Part shown: piece by piece, positions 17,701-25,242 of the stretch
Layout: each line of letters begins with the position of its first letter
Numbering within the stretch: position 1 is the stretch's first letter
Assembly (NCBI GenBank): GCA_019510305.1
Contig: JAEKKN010000032.1
Coordinates: 62,001-126,000 of the forward strand
DNA length: 64,000 bases
Direction of reading: 5' to 3'
From: Microbacterium sp.
GTDB lineage: Bacteria > Actinomycetota > Actinomycetes > Actinomycetales > Microbacteriaceae
Translations under genes and position numbers: made by a program
The notes under the pieces: model-generated
Told to the model about the DNA's origin: nothing
The model's input: the letters and a program-made list of their open reading frames with translations, nothing else
The model's database searches: none

Positions 17701-19653
17701 TCAGTCCTTGAGACCCATCTGCAGCACGATGGTCGCGCCCTTGCGCTGCGGATCGGTCGGGCTGTACGACACGACCTTGGTGTTCTTGTTGTCGAGCAGA
17801 TCCCACGCGACGTCGGGGATCATGGTGTCGCTCGTGTAGGTCCACTGGAATCCGGCGGCGCTCAGCGCCTCCTTCGCCTTGTCCCGGGTCATGCCCGTGA
17901 CATCCGGGACGTCGTACAGCTGCGGGCCCTTCGACACGATCAACTGGATCGTGTCGCCCGGGCGCCACGATCCAGCCTCGGCGCGGTCGGCATGGCCGAT
18001 GACCTTGTCCTTCGCGACGTCCTCGCTGAACACGGTCTGGCTCTCGGGGCTCACGACGAGGCCCTTGTCGGTGAGCGTCTTCGTCGCCTGATCGACGGTC
18101 ATGCCGCTGACGTCGGGAACCGGGCCCAGAGACACCTGGATCGTCGCGGTGTCCTTCTCGAACACCGTGCAGCCCTGGTCGCAGCCGAAGGCGTCACCGC
18201 CGGCGCGGGGTGCGATGCGCACGTTGAGCACCTTGCCGCCGTCGAGGTCGTCGAAGTACTGCTCGTCGTCGGCGATGTCCAGGTTCGCCGCAGCGAGGAT
18301 CTGCCGGACGGCCTCCACATCCTGTCCTGCGACGGCGCCAATGTCGTGCGAGGCGGGTCCCTTCGAAACGATCAGCACGACGGGCACGCCCTTGTCGAGC
18401 CGCTCGCCCGCTCCAGGGTCGCTGTCGATCACGACCCCGGCATCGACGTCGACTGAGAACTCGTCCTGACGCTGCGGCTCGAAGCCGTCGGCCGTCAGCG
18501 CGTTCGCGGCATCCTCGTACGTCATTCCGGCCACCGCCGGCACAGCGATCAGCGACCCGGGGCCGGAACCGAACCACCAGCCGACTCCACCTGCGACCGT
18601 CGCGAGGAGCAGTACGAGCGTGAGCAGGAAGGCGCCCCGTGCGCGCCGCTTCGACGAGCGTCGCCGCAGCAGTGTGGCGTTGTCGACCGACGGGGCGACC
18701 GCAGCGGTGGGATCGGCGAGGACCGCCGTCTGCGGCATGACCTTGGTGAGGTCCCCGGAGTCGTGCGTGCGCTGCGGAGCGTTCGTGGCGGCGACGGCAG
18801 GGGCGACGCCGAGATCGCGCTCGATCTCGCGCAGACGCTCCAGCATCTGCCCCGCGTCGTCGGGCCGCTCGTCGGGAGACTTCTCGGTCGCCCACAGCAC
18901 GAGCTCGTCGAGCTGCTCGGGAACGCCCGGGTTTCGCACGCTGGGGCGCGGGACGGATTCGGTCGCATGCTGGAAGGCGATCTGCATGGGCTGCTCGCCC
19001 TTGTAGGGCTGCTCGCCGACGAGCATCTCGTACAGCATGATGCCCAGGGCATAGATGTCGCTGCGCGCGTCGGCGGTGCCGCGCGTGACGAGCTCCGGGG
19101 CGAGATACGCGATCGTGCCCAACAGCTGCTGCCCCGTCGCGGTGTTCGCCGTGGTCGCCCGGGCCAGGCCGAAGTCGCCGATCTTGATGCGACCGTCTTC
19201 GGCCAGCAGCACGTTCTCGGGCTTGACGTCGCGGTGCACGATTCCGGCGCGGTGCGCAGCGGAGAGACCCGCGAGCACGGCGTCCATGATCGTGATGGTC
19301 TGCGAGATGGTGAGGCGCTTCTGCTCGCGCAGCAGCTCGCGCAGCGTGATGCCGGGCAGGTACTCCATCACGAGGTAGGCGAGCTCGCCGTCCTGCCCCT
19401 GGTCGAAGACGTTGACCACGTGCGGGTTCGCCAGACGGGCGGCGGCCCGAGCCTCCTGGATGAAGCGGCTCTGGAAGTTGGAATCGTCGCTCAGGTGCGC
19501 GTGCATGACCTTGAGCGCGATGCGACGCTCGAGCCGAAGGTCCGTCGCGACGTACACCGTCGCCATGCCTCCGCGGGCGATGCGGGCCCTTACGCGGTAG
19601 CGACCGTCGACAAGTCGCCCGATGAGGGGGTCGGCCTGCTGATTGGTCGTCAC
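17701..19653 (-). CDS. pknL: PASTA-domain Ser/Thr protein kinase (PknL-like)
   Basis: A 650-residue membrane kinase. Cytoplasmic Hanks-type kinase domain at about 13-285 with glycine loop ARGGMATVY, Lys48 in ALKVM, HRDVKPENV near 140, DFGLA near 160 and APE. A juxtamembrane linker follows, one transmembrane helix at about 340-362, and roughly four extracellular PASTA repeats. PASTA kinases sense muropeptides or lipid II and control growth and division. PknL rather than PknB is proposed because an Rv2175c-like gene and a polyprenyl synthase lie close by, as around pknL in M. tuberculosis; C. glutamicum PknL also carries PASTA repeats. GTG start. Confidence 0.9.
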   Translation of the reverse strand: MTTNQQADPLIGRLVDGRYRVRARIARGGMATVYVATDLRLERRIALKVMHAHLSDDSNFQSRFIQEARAAARLANPHVVNVFDQGQDGELAYLVMEYLPGITLRELLREQKRLTISQTITIMDAVLAGLSAAHRAGIVHRDVKPENVLLAEDGRIKIGDFGLARATTANTATGQQLLGTIAYLAPELVTRGTADARSDIYALGIMLYEMLVGEQPYKGEQPMQIAFQHATESVPRPSVRNPGVPEQLDELVLWATEKSPDERPDDAGQMLERLREIERDLGVAPAVAATNAPQRTHDSGDLTKVMPQTAVLADPTAAVAPSVDNATLLRRRSSKRRARGAFLLTLVLLLATVAGGVGWWFGSGPGSLIAVPAVAGMTYEDAANALTADGFEPQRQDEFSVDVDAGVVIDSDPGAGERLDKGVPVVLIVSKGPASHDIGAVAGQDVEAVRQILAAANLDIADDEQYFDDLDGGKVLNVRIAPRAGGDAFGCDQGCTVFEKDTATIQVSLGPVPDVSGMTVDQATKTLTDKGLVVSPESQTVFSEDVAKDKVIGHADRAEAGSWRPGDTIQLIVSKGPQLYDVPDVTGMTRDKAKEALSAAGFQWTYTSDTMIPDVAWDLLDNKNTKVVSYSPTDPQRKGATIVLQMGLKD

Positions 19654-19729
19654 GTCAAGATTCTAGGGAAGGGAGACTGAAAGCCCGCGGAACGGCTCGC
19701 CCCTCGGGCCTGACGGTTTGCCGCGAACG

Positions 19730-20875
19730 TCACCCGTGGAGGGCGAGCCACTGGTACGCCTGAGTCTCCCACTGCCCGTACTTGTCGGGATAAGCAGAGA
19801 TCTGCACGGTCTGCGCCGCGACCGTGAACGGCAGGGATTCCCAGCCTGCGACGTCGAGCAGGCCGCGCGTGATCTGCCCGTTCGGGTCGCTCTGACCGCC
19901 GAAGAAGGCCCGCGTGCTGCGGTCGGCGTCGAGGATCTGCTCTGCAGCGCCCCATCCGGTGCTCGGGCGCTGCTGGAACAACCCGAGAGAGTCTCGATCC
20001 CCGTGATCGAGATTCCTCAGACCGGACTCGACCATCGCGGTGGCCAGGGCGATCGCGAGGCCGCGGTCCGAGACGCCGAGCTGACGGCCGATCGTGATGA
20101 TGAGGGCCGCGTTCGCCGCCTGTTCGGCGTCGAGCGTCGCACTGAGCTGGCCGCCGGGCTGCACCGGGGGAGCGGAGACGACGATGCTCTGACCCGGATA
20201 GATGATCGACTGCGCGGTCATCGCGTTCCAGGCGTACAGCGACGCCGTCGTCGTGCCGTACTTCTGGGCGATCCCGAAGAGCGTGTCGCCCGCGACGACG
20301 GCGTGCGTCTGCGCACCGGCTGCGGAGGTCGTCACCGCCGCAGGGGCTGTCGCAGGTGCGACTGCCGGGGCGGCGGCCGCAGCACCCGAGACGAGCAGGC
20401 TCTGACCGGGGTAGATCACGGATGCGCGGGTGAGCGCGTTGGCGGCGAGCACCGCATCGACGGAGGTGCCGTACTTCTGGGCGATGCCGTATACCGTGTC
20501 GCCGGCCACGACGACGTGGGTCTGGGCGGCCGCGGGGACGGTGGCCGGTGCGCTCGTCCCGGCGAGGGAGAGCGTCTGACCCGGATAGATGACCGATCGC
20601 CAGGTGAGCCCGTTCCAGGCGAGAACGTCAGCGGTGCGCAGACCATGACGCTCCGCGATGGCGGAGATGGTGTCGCCGGGCTGGACGACGTAGGCCGTCG
20701 GAACGGAAGCTGGCACCACGCGGAGGGCCGGAGTCGACCGGATCTCGGAATGAACAGGGGCGACGTCCGCAGTGGCGGGGACGACCGCCATGCTCCCGGT
20801 GAGGGTGCCGATCACCGCCGCCGGCATGCCGATCTGCAGATAGCGGGTGCGTCGGGCTGCAGTGTTCAGTCTCAC
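19730..20875 (-). CDS. LysM-repeat cell-wall protein with lysozyme-like domain
   Basis: A 381-residue exported protein. N-terminal hydrophobic segment (about 15-38), then three LysM peptidoglycan-binding repeats, each with a VxGDTxxxIA start and an SxIYPGQ end, joined by Ala/Pro linkers. The C-terminal lytic-transglycosylase-like domain (about 250-381) contains ALATAMVESGLRNLDHGDRDSLGLFQQRP, in which the Glu is the likely catalytic residue. Probably a peptidoglycan hydrolase. The GTG at 20875 follows AGGGGGA by a few nt; an in-frame start at 20911 lacks support. The phased pentamer array lies upstream. Confidence 0.87.
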   Translation of the reverse strand: MRLNTAARRTRYLQIGMPAAVIGTLTGSMAVVPATADVAPVHSEIRSTPALRVVPASVPTAYVVQPGDTISAIAERHGLRTADVLAWNGLTWRSVIYPGQTLSLAGTSAPATVPAAAQTHVVVAGDTVYGIAQKYGTSVDAVLAANALTRASVIYPGQSLLVSGAAAAAPAVAPATAPAAVTTSAAGAQTHAVVAGDTLFGIAQKYGTTTASLYAWNAMTAQSIIYPGQSIVVSAPPVQPGGQLSATLDAEQAANAALIITIGRQLGVSDRGLAIALATAMVESGLRNLDHGDRDSLGLFQQRPSTGWGAAEQILDADRSTRAFFGGQSDPNGQITRGLLDVAGWESLPFTVAAQTVQISAYPDKYGQWETQAYQWLALHG

Positions 20876-20915
20876 GGTTCCCCCTTGTTCGACGTCTGCC
20901 CACGCTGGCACGTAT

Positions 20916-20967
20916 GTAAACAGAAGTCAACAAGAGTGACCCAAGTGAAAGTTGTTACTGGAGTGAA
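20916..20967. promoter_or_regulatory. Phased GTNAM pentamer array (candidate MtrA-type operator)
   Basis: Six same-direction pentamers: GTAAA (20916), GTCAA (20926), GTGAC (20936), GTGAA (20945), GTTAC (20954), GTGAA (20963), spaced 10, 10, 9, 9 and 9 bp, so they face the same side of the helix. The array fills the 131-bp region between the divergent LysM gene and the Rv2175c-like gene. On the minus strand TACATA at 20914-20919 could be a -10 with the array covering the -35 area. MtrA of mycobacteria is known to bind 9-bp GTCAC-like direct repeats near cell-wall genes. The protein binding here is inferred. Confidence 0.55.
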
Positions 20968-21006
20968 GATATGCGTCCTGCGCGCAGAGGTGAGATAGTT
21001 GGCAAC

Positions 21007-21351
21007 GTGTCTGCACCAACTGAGAACGTGTCCGCCTGGCTGACCATGCCCGACCTCGTCGAGGTTCTCGACGAACCGCTCGGTCGTGTGCGCCGCTTGA
21101 TCGACGAGCACTATCTGGTGGGCTCGAAGCGCAGCGGCGTCTTCGCCGTTCCCGCCGTCTTCATCGTCGACGGACACCCGCTCCCGTCGCTGCGCGGCAC
21201 CATCATCGCGCTGCAGGACGCGGGCTTCACCGACGACGAGACCGTGGACTGGCTGCTGTCTGAGGAGGAGACCATGGGACGCTCGCCGATCGATGCGCTC
21301 CTCGCCGGCCACAAGAGCGAAGTGCGACGCATCGCGCGTACGCTCGCCTGA
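21007..21351 (+). CDS. Rv2175c-family DNA-binding protein
   Basis: A 114-residue protein with a winged-helix-like region (WLTMPDLVEVLDEPLGRVRRLIDEHYLVGSKR) and the conserved end MGRSPIDALLAGHKSEVRRIA. Rv2175c of M. tuberculosis binds DNA and is phosphorylated by PknL on an N-terminal Thr; here Thr5 in MSAPTENVS is the nearest equivalent. It lies about 1.4 kb from the kinase gene, separated by the LysM gene. GTG start chosen where family similarity begins. The target genes are unknown. Confidence 0.82.
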   Translation: MSAPTENVSAWLTMPDLVEVLDEPLGRVRRLIDEHYLVGSKRSGVFAVPAVFIVDGHPLPSLRGTIIALQDAGFTDDETVDWLLSEEETMGRSPIDALLAGHKSEVRRIARTLA

Positions 21352-22452
21352 TCAGGCCGAACGGGCTGTCGCGGCCCGGGCGAGATCGCGCAGGTCTCCG
21401 ACCGCCGCGTTCTCGAGACGAGCGCCGGACAGTGCCCGGTCGGCGGCCATGGCGTAATCGTCGATCATCGTCTCCACGCGGCCGAGTGCTCCAGACGCCT
21501 TGATCGTGGCCTGCAGGAAGGAGATCTGCTCGACCGTGAGCTCGGGATCCCCGAGCATCTCGTCGAACAGGTTCCGTGCCGAGATGTCGATGCTCTGTCG
21601 CGTGAGGGCGACGAGCGCGGTGCGCTTCCCCTCGCGCAGGTCGTCTCCGGCGGGCTTCCCGGTGATCGCGGAGTCGCCGAAGACTCCGAGTACGTCGTCG
21701 CGCAACTGGAAAGCCATGCCCACGGGGTGCCCGAATCGTCGCAGGGCACTCAGCTGCTCCTCGTCGGCGCCCGCGAAGGCCGCGCCGAGGACGAGCGGCT
21801 GCTCGATGCTGTAACGGGCCGACTTGAGCGAGACGATGCGCAGGGCGCGCTCCAGGTGCGAGTCTGCGGCGTTCACGCTCCAGGCCGACTCCTCGGCGAT
21901 GTCGAGGAACTGCCCCACGGTCACATCACGTCGCATACGTGCGTACTCGCGGCGAACGCGCGGGGCGAGAGGATGCCTCTCCAGCGCGTGCTCCAGCAGG
22001 TCGTCGCTCCATGCGACGAGGAGATCGCCGAGCAGGATGGCGGCGGATCGGCCGAAGGCCGCTGCGTCTCCGCTCCAGCCCGCATCCGCGTGCGCGCCCT
22101 CGAGAGCGCGATGTGCTGCCGGCCGCCCGCGGCGAGTGTCGGAATTGTCGATGAGATCGTCGTGCACGAGGGCAGCCGACTGGAAGATCTCGAGCGCGGC
22201 GCAGACGTCCCACACGGCGGGCGTCTCTGAGGCATCGCGATCGGCGAAACGCGCGACCGCTTGCCACCCCGAATGGCAGAACCGGGCGCGCAGCCGCTTG
22301 CCGCCGACCAGCGTGCGTTCGCCGGCATCGATCAGGGCGGCTGCGTCCGGACCGTACTCCACAGCCTCCGCGCGCATCCGCTCCACGAAGACGTGCAGGC
22401 GATCAGCGACGGCGTCGGAGACGAGTGTGGGTGACGGCACGACTCCCAGCAT
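21352..22452 (-). CDS. Polyprenyl diphosphate synthase (IdsA-like)
   Basis: All-trans prenyltransferase that extends isoprenoid diphosphates with IPP, for example to geranylgeranyl diphosphate. About 366 residues. The first Asp-rich motif is LVHDDLIDNSD and the second is QLRDDVLG; GGKRLRARFC binds IPP. The N-terminus is uncertain: ATG at 22452, a TTG at 22464 and a GTG at 22440 are all in frame and none has a good Shine-Dalgarno. It converges on the Rv2175c-like gene with no gap (stops at 21351/21352). Its presence near pknL mirrors idsA2 near pknL in mycobacteria. Chain length is not predictable. Confidence 0.9.
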   Translation of the reverse strand: MLGVVPSPTLVSDAVADRLHVFVERMRAEAVEYGPDAAALIDAGERTLVGGKRLRARFCHSGWQAVARFADRDASETPAVWDVCAALEIFQSAALVHDDLIDNSDTRRGRPAAHRALEGAHADAGWSGDAAAFGRSAAILLGDLLVAWSDDLLEHALERHPLAPRVRREYARMRRDVTVGQFLDIAEESAWSVNAADSHLERALRIVSLKSARYSIEQPLVLGAAFAGADEEQLSALRRFGHPVGMAFQLRDDVLGVFGDSAITGKPAGDDLREGKRTALVALTRQSIDISARNLFDEMLGDPELTVEQISFLQATIKASGALGRVETMIDDYAMAADRALSGARLENAAVGDLRDLARAATARSA

Positions 22453-22504
22453 ACGTAAAGCCAATCCGGTCCCGAACGGCTACCCCAGTCGGGCGAGGCG
22501 CGCG

Positions 22505-22510
22505 TAGAAT
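22505..22510 (+). promoter_or_regulatory. Candidate -10 for the DUF3040 gene
   Basis: TAGAAT, 27 nt before the ATG at 22538, followed by a GAGGGGGA Shine-Dalgarno. It lies in the 85-bp divergent gap shared with the prenyltransferase gene. Confidence 0.5.
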
Positions 22511-22537
22511 GGTCGGAAGATACCCGAGGGGGACGAA

Positions 22538-22918
22538 ATGCCACTCTCCGAACAGGAGCAGCGTCTGCTCGACGAGATGGAACGCCATCTCCTCCACAAC
22601 GACGCCGACGTCGTGAGCGCGCCCAGCGGCGACCGCGCTCTGAGCTACCGCAATCTCGTGTACGGAGCCCTGTTGCTCCTCGTCGGGATCGGCGGTCTGA
22701 TCGCCGGAGTCATCGTCGGCGACGTCTGGGGCATCATCATCGGCGTCGTCGCGTTCGCCGCCATGCTCGGTGGAGTGATGCTGGCGGTCACCCCTGTGCG
22801 CCGTCCGACGCCGGCCGCTCCCCGTGACGGCGTCAAGAAGAAGCCGCAGCAGCAGAGTTCCGCGTCGTTCATGGATCGCATGAACGACCGATGGGATCGC
22901 CGCCAAGACGGTCACTGA
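22538..22918 (+). CDS. DUF3040 membrane protein
   Basis: A 126-residue protein. Conserved N-terminal motif MPLSEQEQRLLDEMERHL is typical of DUF3040. Two transmembrane helices lie at about 43-62 and 66-86, and the tail is basic and Gln-rich. This family commonly sits just upstream of mraZ in actinobacteria. Molecular role unknown; the location suggests envelope or division. A terminator follows immediately, so it is transcriptionally separate from mraZ. Confidence 0.85.
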   Translation: MPLSEQEQRLLDEMERHLLHNDADVVSAPSGDRALSYRNLVYGALLLLVGIGGLIAGVIVGDVWGIIIGVVAFAAMLGGVMLAVTPVRRPTPAAPRDGVKKKPQQQSSASFMDRMNDRWDRRQDGH

Positions 22919-22935
22919 CCTCTCCACACTTCACA

Positions 22936-22965
22936 GGCCCGGATGCTGAGCATCCGGGCCTTTTT
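22936..22965 (+). terminator. Intrinsic terminator after DUF3040 gene
   Basis: GGCCCGGATGCT/AGCATCCGGGCC stem (22936-22960) followed by five T residues (22961-22965), the only classic Rho-independent terminator with a clean T tract in the window. Confidence 0.92.
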
Positions 22966-23004
22966 GCTGTCCGCCGTCCGGGCTCCACACGGCTCCCCCT
23001 TTCC

Positions 23005-23030
23005 TCCACTGGCCCTCCACTCCTCTCCAC
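23005..23030 (-). promoter_or_regulatory. Inverted cluster of three GTGGA boxes
   Basis: TCCAC at 23005, 23016 and 23026 on the plus strand reads GTGGA on the minus strand at 10-11 bp period. This is the same pentamer and spacing as the boxes next to mraZ, in the opposite direction and about 72 bp upstream. A further single TCCAC lies at 22984. Confidence 0.5.
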
Positions 23031-23102
23031 CGCGTAATCACGCGGAATTCGAGCATGCGCGGAATCGAAAGTGCTGGTATTTCCCAGAAAGAGCGTAGGA
23101 AT

Positions 23103-23127
23103 GTGGAGGGAAGTGGAGTAAAGTGGG
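23103..23127 (+). promoter_or_regulatory. MraZ-box direct repeats upstream of mraZ
   Basis: GTGGA (23103), GTGGA (23113) and GTGGG (23123) repeat every 10 bp, ending 41 bp before the mraZ start. MraZ is known to bind TGGG-type direct repeats with 5-bp gaps in its own promoter. TAGGAA at 23095-23100 just before the repeats could be the -10. Confidence 0.75.
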
Positions 23128-23168
23128 GCGCACCTCGAGTTGGCCGGACGCAGAGGGGGTGATGGCTG

Positions 23169-23600
23169 ATGTTGCTGGGAACGCATTCTCCGAAGCTGGA
23201 CGACAAGGGACGGGTCATCCTTCCCGCGAAGTTCCGCGAAGACCTCGGCGGCGGCATCGTCGTCACCCGAGGGCAGGAGCGCTGCCTCTACGTCTTCAGC
23301 ACGGCCGAGTTCGAGTCCATGCACGAGCGGATCCGTCAGGCGCCGCTCGCGAACAGGCAGGCGCGCGACTTCATGCGCCTGTTCCTCTCCGGTGCAAGCG
23401 CGGAGATGCCCGACAACCAGAACCGCATCACCATCCCGCAGCACCTGCGTCAGTACGCGGGGCTTCAGAAGGAGCTCATCGTCACCGGAGTCGGCGCCCA
23501 CGCCGAGATCTGGGATGCCGAGAGCTGGAACGCCTACCTCGCCGCCGGCGAGGAGACCTACTCCGACCTCGAGCAGGAGGTGATTCCGGGACTCTTCTGA
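23169..23600 (+). CDS. mraZ: Transcriptional regulator MraZ
   Basis: First gene of the division/cell-wall cluster; a 143-residue DNA-binding protein that represses its own operon in other bacteria. Two AbrB/SpoVT-like swapped-hairpin repeats are visible: [22 protein letters not shown] near the start and [24 protein letters not shown] in the second half, each with the conserved Asp-Arg pattern. Length is normal. The GGGGGTGATGGCTG stretch upstream provides the Shine-Dalgarno region. Probably autoregulated through the repeats at 23103-23127. Confidence 0.95.
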   Translation: MLLGTHSPKLDDKGRVILPAKFREDLGGGIVVTRGQERCLYVFSTAEFESMHERIRQAPLANRQARDFMRLFLSGASAEMPDNQNRITIPQHLRQYAGLQKELIVTGVGAHAEIWDAESWNAYLAAGEETYSDLEQEVIPGLF

Positions 23601-23702
23601 CCACGGCTGTGATGCCCCGCCGCTCCCGCCCCGACACACTTCCCCGGTGCCGGGTCGAGAAGCGGAGGGGGATCAGAGCCGAAGGTCAACCCGAGAAAGA
23701 TC

Positions 23703-24641
23703 ATGAACCTCCGAGACATCCACACCCCCGTCCTGCTCGAACGCTGCGTCGAGCTGCTCGCTCCCGCCCTCCAGGCGGACGGCGCGGTGCTCGTCGACGC
23801 CACCCTCGGGATGGGCGGCCACTCCGAGGCACTGCTCGAGCGCTTCCCGAACATCCGCCTGGTCGGACTCGACCGCGACACCGACGCGCTGCGCATCGCG
23901 GGGGAGCGGCTCGCCCGCTTCAAGGACCGGGTGACGCTCGTGCACACCGTGTACGACGAGATCGGCCTGCACGCTCAGGGCGCGTCCGGCATCCTCTTCG
24001 ACCTCGGCGTATCCTCGCTGCAGCTCGACGAGGCCGAGCGCGGATTCGCGTACTCAAAGGACGCCCCGCTCGACATGCGGATGGACCAGACCACGGGCCT
24101 CACCGCAGCCGAGGTCGTCGCGACGTACAACGAGGGCAACCTCCGCCGCATCTTCGAACGGTACGGCGAGGAGAAGCTGGCCGGCCGATACGCGCGCTTC
24201 ATCATCGACGCCCGGCAGAAGAAGCCGATCACACGCTCTGGCGAGCTCGTCGACATCCTCATCGCGGCGACGCCTGCCGCGGCACAGCGTGCGGGCCACC
24301 CGGCCAAGCGCGTGTTCCAGGCGCTGCGGATCGAAGTCAACGCCGAGCTCAACGTGCTCGCCGACGCGATCCCTGCCGCGATGGATGCTCTGGCCGTCGG
24401 CGGACGCATCGTCGTGATGTCCTATCAGTCGCTGGAGGACCGCCTGGTCAAGCAGGCCTTCGCCGCGGGCGCCGCGTCGACCGCGCCGAAGGGGCTGCCC
24501 GTCGAGCTTCCCGAGCACGCACCGAAATTCAAGATCATCACCCGCGGCGCCGAACTCGCCGACGATGAGGAACGTGCTCGAAACCCACGGGCGATCCCCG
24601 TGCGGTTGCGGGCGGCAGAGAAGGTGCGAGAGAACACATGA
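23703..24641 (+). CDS. rsmH: 16S rRNA m4C1402 methyltransferase
   Basis: SAM-dependent N4-methyltransferase acting on C1402 in the 30S decoding centre (also known as mraW). 312 residues, normal length. The SAM-binding motif is [18 protein letters not shown] with [28 protein letters not shown] and DAPLDMRMD are family signatures. It follows mraZ by about 100 bp that hold no obvious element. Its last codons overlap the ATG of the FtsL-like gene by 4 nt (ATGA), indicating coupling. Confidence 0.96.
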   Translation: MNLRDIHTPVLLERCVELLAPALQADGAVLVDATLGMGGHSEALLERFPNIRLVGLDRDTDALRIAGERLARFKDRVTLVHTVYDEIGLHAQGASGILFDLGVSSLQLDEAERGFAYSKDAPLDMRMDQTTGLTAAEVVATYNEGNLRRIFERYGEEKLAGRYARFIIDARQKKPITRSGELVDILIAATPAAAQRAGHPAKRVFQALRIEVNAELNVLADAIPAAMDALAVGGRIVVMSYQSLEDRLVKQAFAAGAASTAPKGLPVELPEHAPKFKIITRGAELADDEERARNPRAIPVRLRAAEKVRENT

Positions 24642-25207
24642 GCCTGAACGCCACCGCACGCAAGCCGGTCGTCGCGCCAGACGCACCCGCTCGGGCACCG
24701 CGCCCGAATCTGACGCCGCTGCCGAAGACCACCGCCCGGCGCAAGCCGAAGCTCGCGTACGCCCTGGTCGCCCTGGGCGGGGCCATGGCCATCGGCGCCG
24801 CGCAGATTGGGCTGTCGCTCGCGATCACGCAGGATTCGTACACGCTCGCCTCGCTGAACTCCGAGCTGCGGACGCTGGATCTTCGAACAGACGCCCTGCA
24901 GGAGGAGCTCACGGGGCTCAGCTCTCCGCAGGCGCTGGCCACCAGCGCCGCGGCGCTGGGCATGGTCGTCGCCGGTTCACCGGCGTACCTGCGGCTCAGC
25001 GACGGAGCCGTGTTCGGCACCGGCACCGGCGCAGGGTGGGATTCCACGGTCAACCCCAACGGCGCGGGCGCCGTCAGCAACTCGCTGCTCGTCCCGCCCG
25101 CGCAGGCGGACGCGAACGACGGACCGGTCACCGACGATGCCGTGACCGGGACCGAGCAGCTTCCGCCGGCGATCACCGACGGCCTGCCGAGCCCTGAGAC
25201 ACGCTGA
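24638..25207 (+). CDS. ftsL: FtsL-like septum protein
   Basis: A 189-residue bitopic membrane protein. Basic cytoplasmic N-terminus (1-45), one transmembrane helix (about 47-66), a short heptad coiled coil ([27 protein letters not shown]), then a disordered tail rich in Gly, Asp and Pro. FtsL proteins link FtsB/FtsQ with FtsW-FtsI in the divisome. Sequence conservation is low in this family, so identity rests on size, topology and the position between rsmH and ftsI. The tail is longer than in E. coli FtsL, as is usual in actinobacteria. Confidence 0.85.
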   Translation: MSLNATARKPVVAPDAPARAPRPNLTPLPKTTARRKPKLAYALVALGGAMAIGAAQIGLSLAITQDSYTLASLNSELRTLDLRTDALQEELTGLSSPQALATSAAALGMVVAGSPAYLRLSDGAVFGTGTGAGWDSTVNPNGAGAVSNSLLVPPAQADANDGPVTDDAVTGTEQLPPAITDGLPSPETR

Positions 25208-25242
25208 CGACGCGCACAAGAGAGAACCGACGGAGAGAACCC

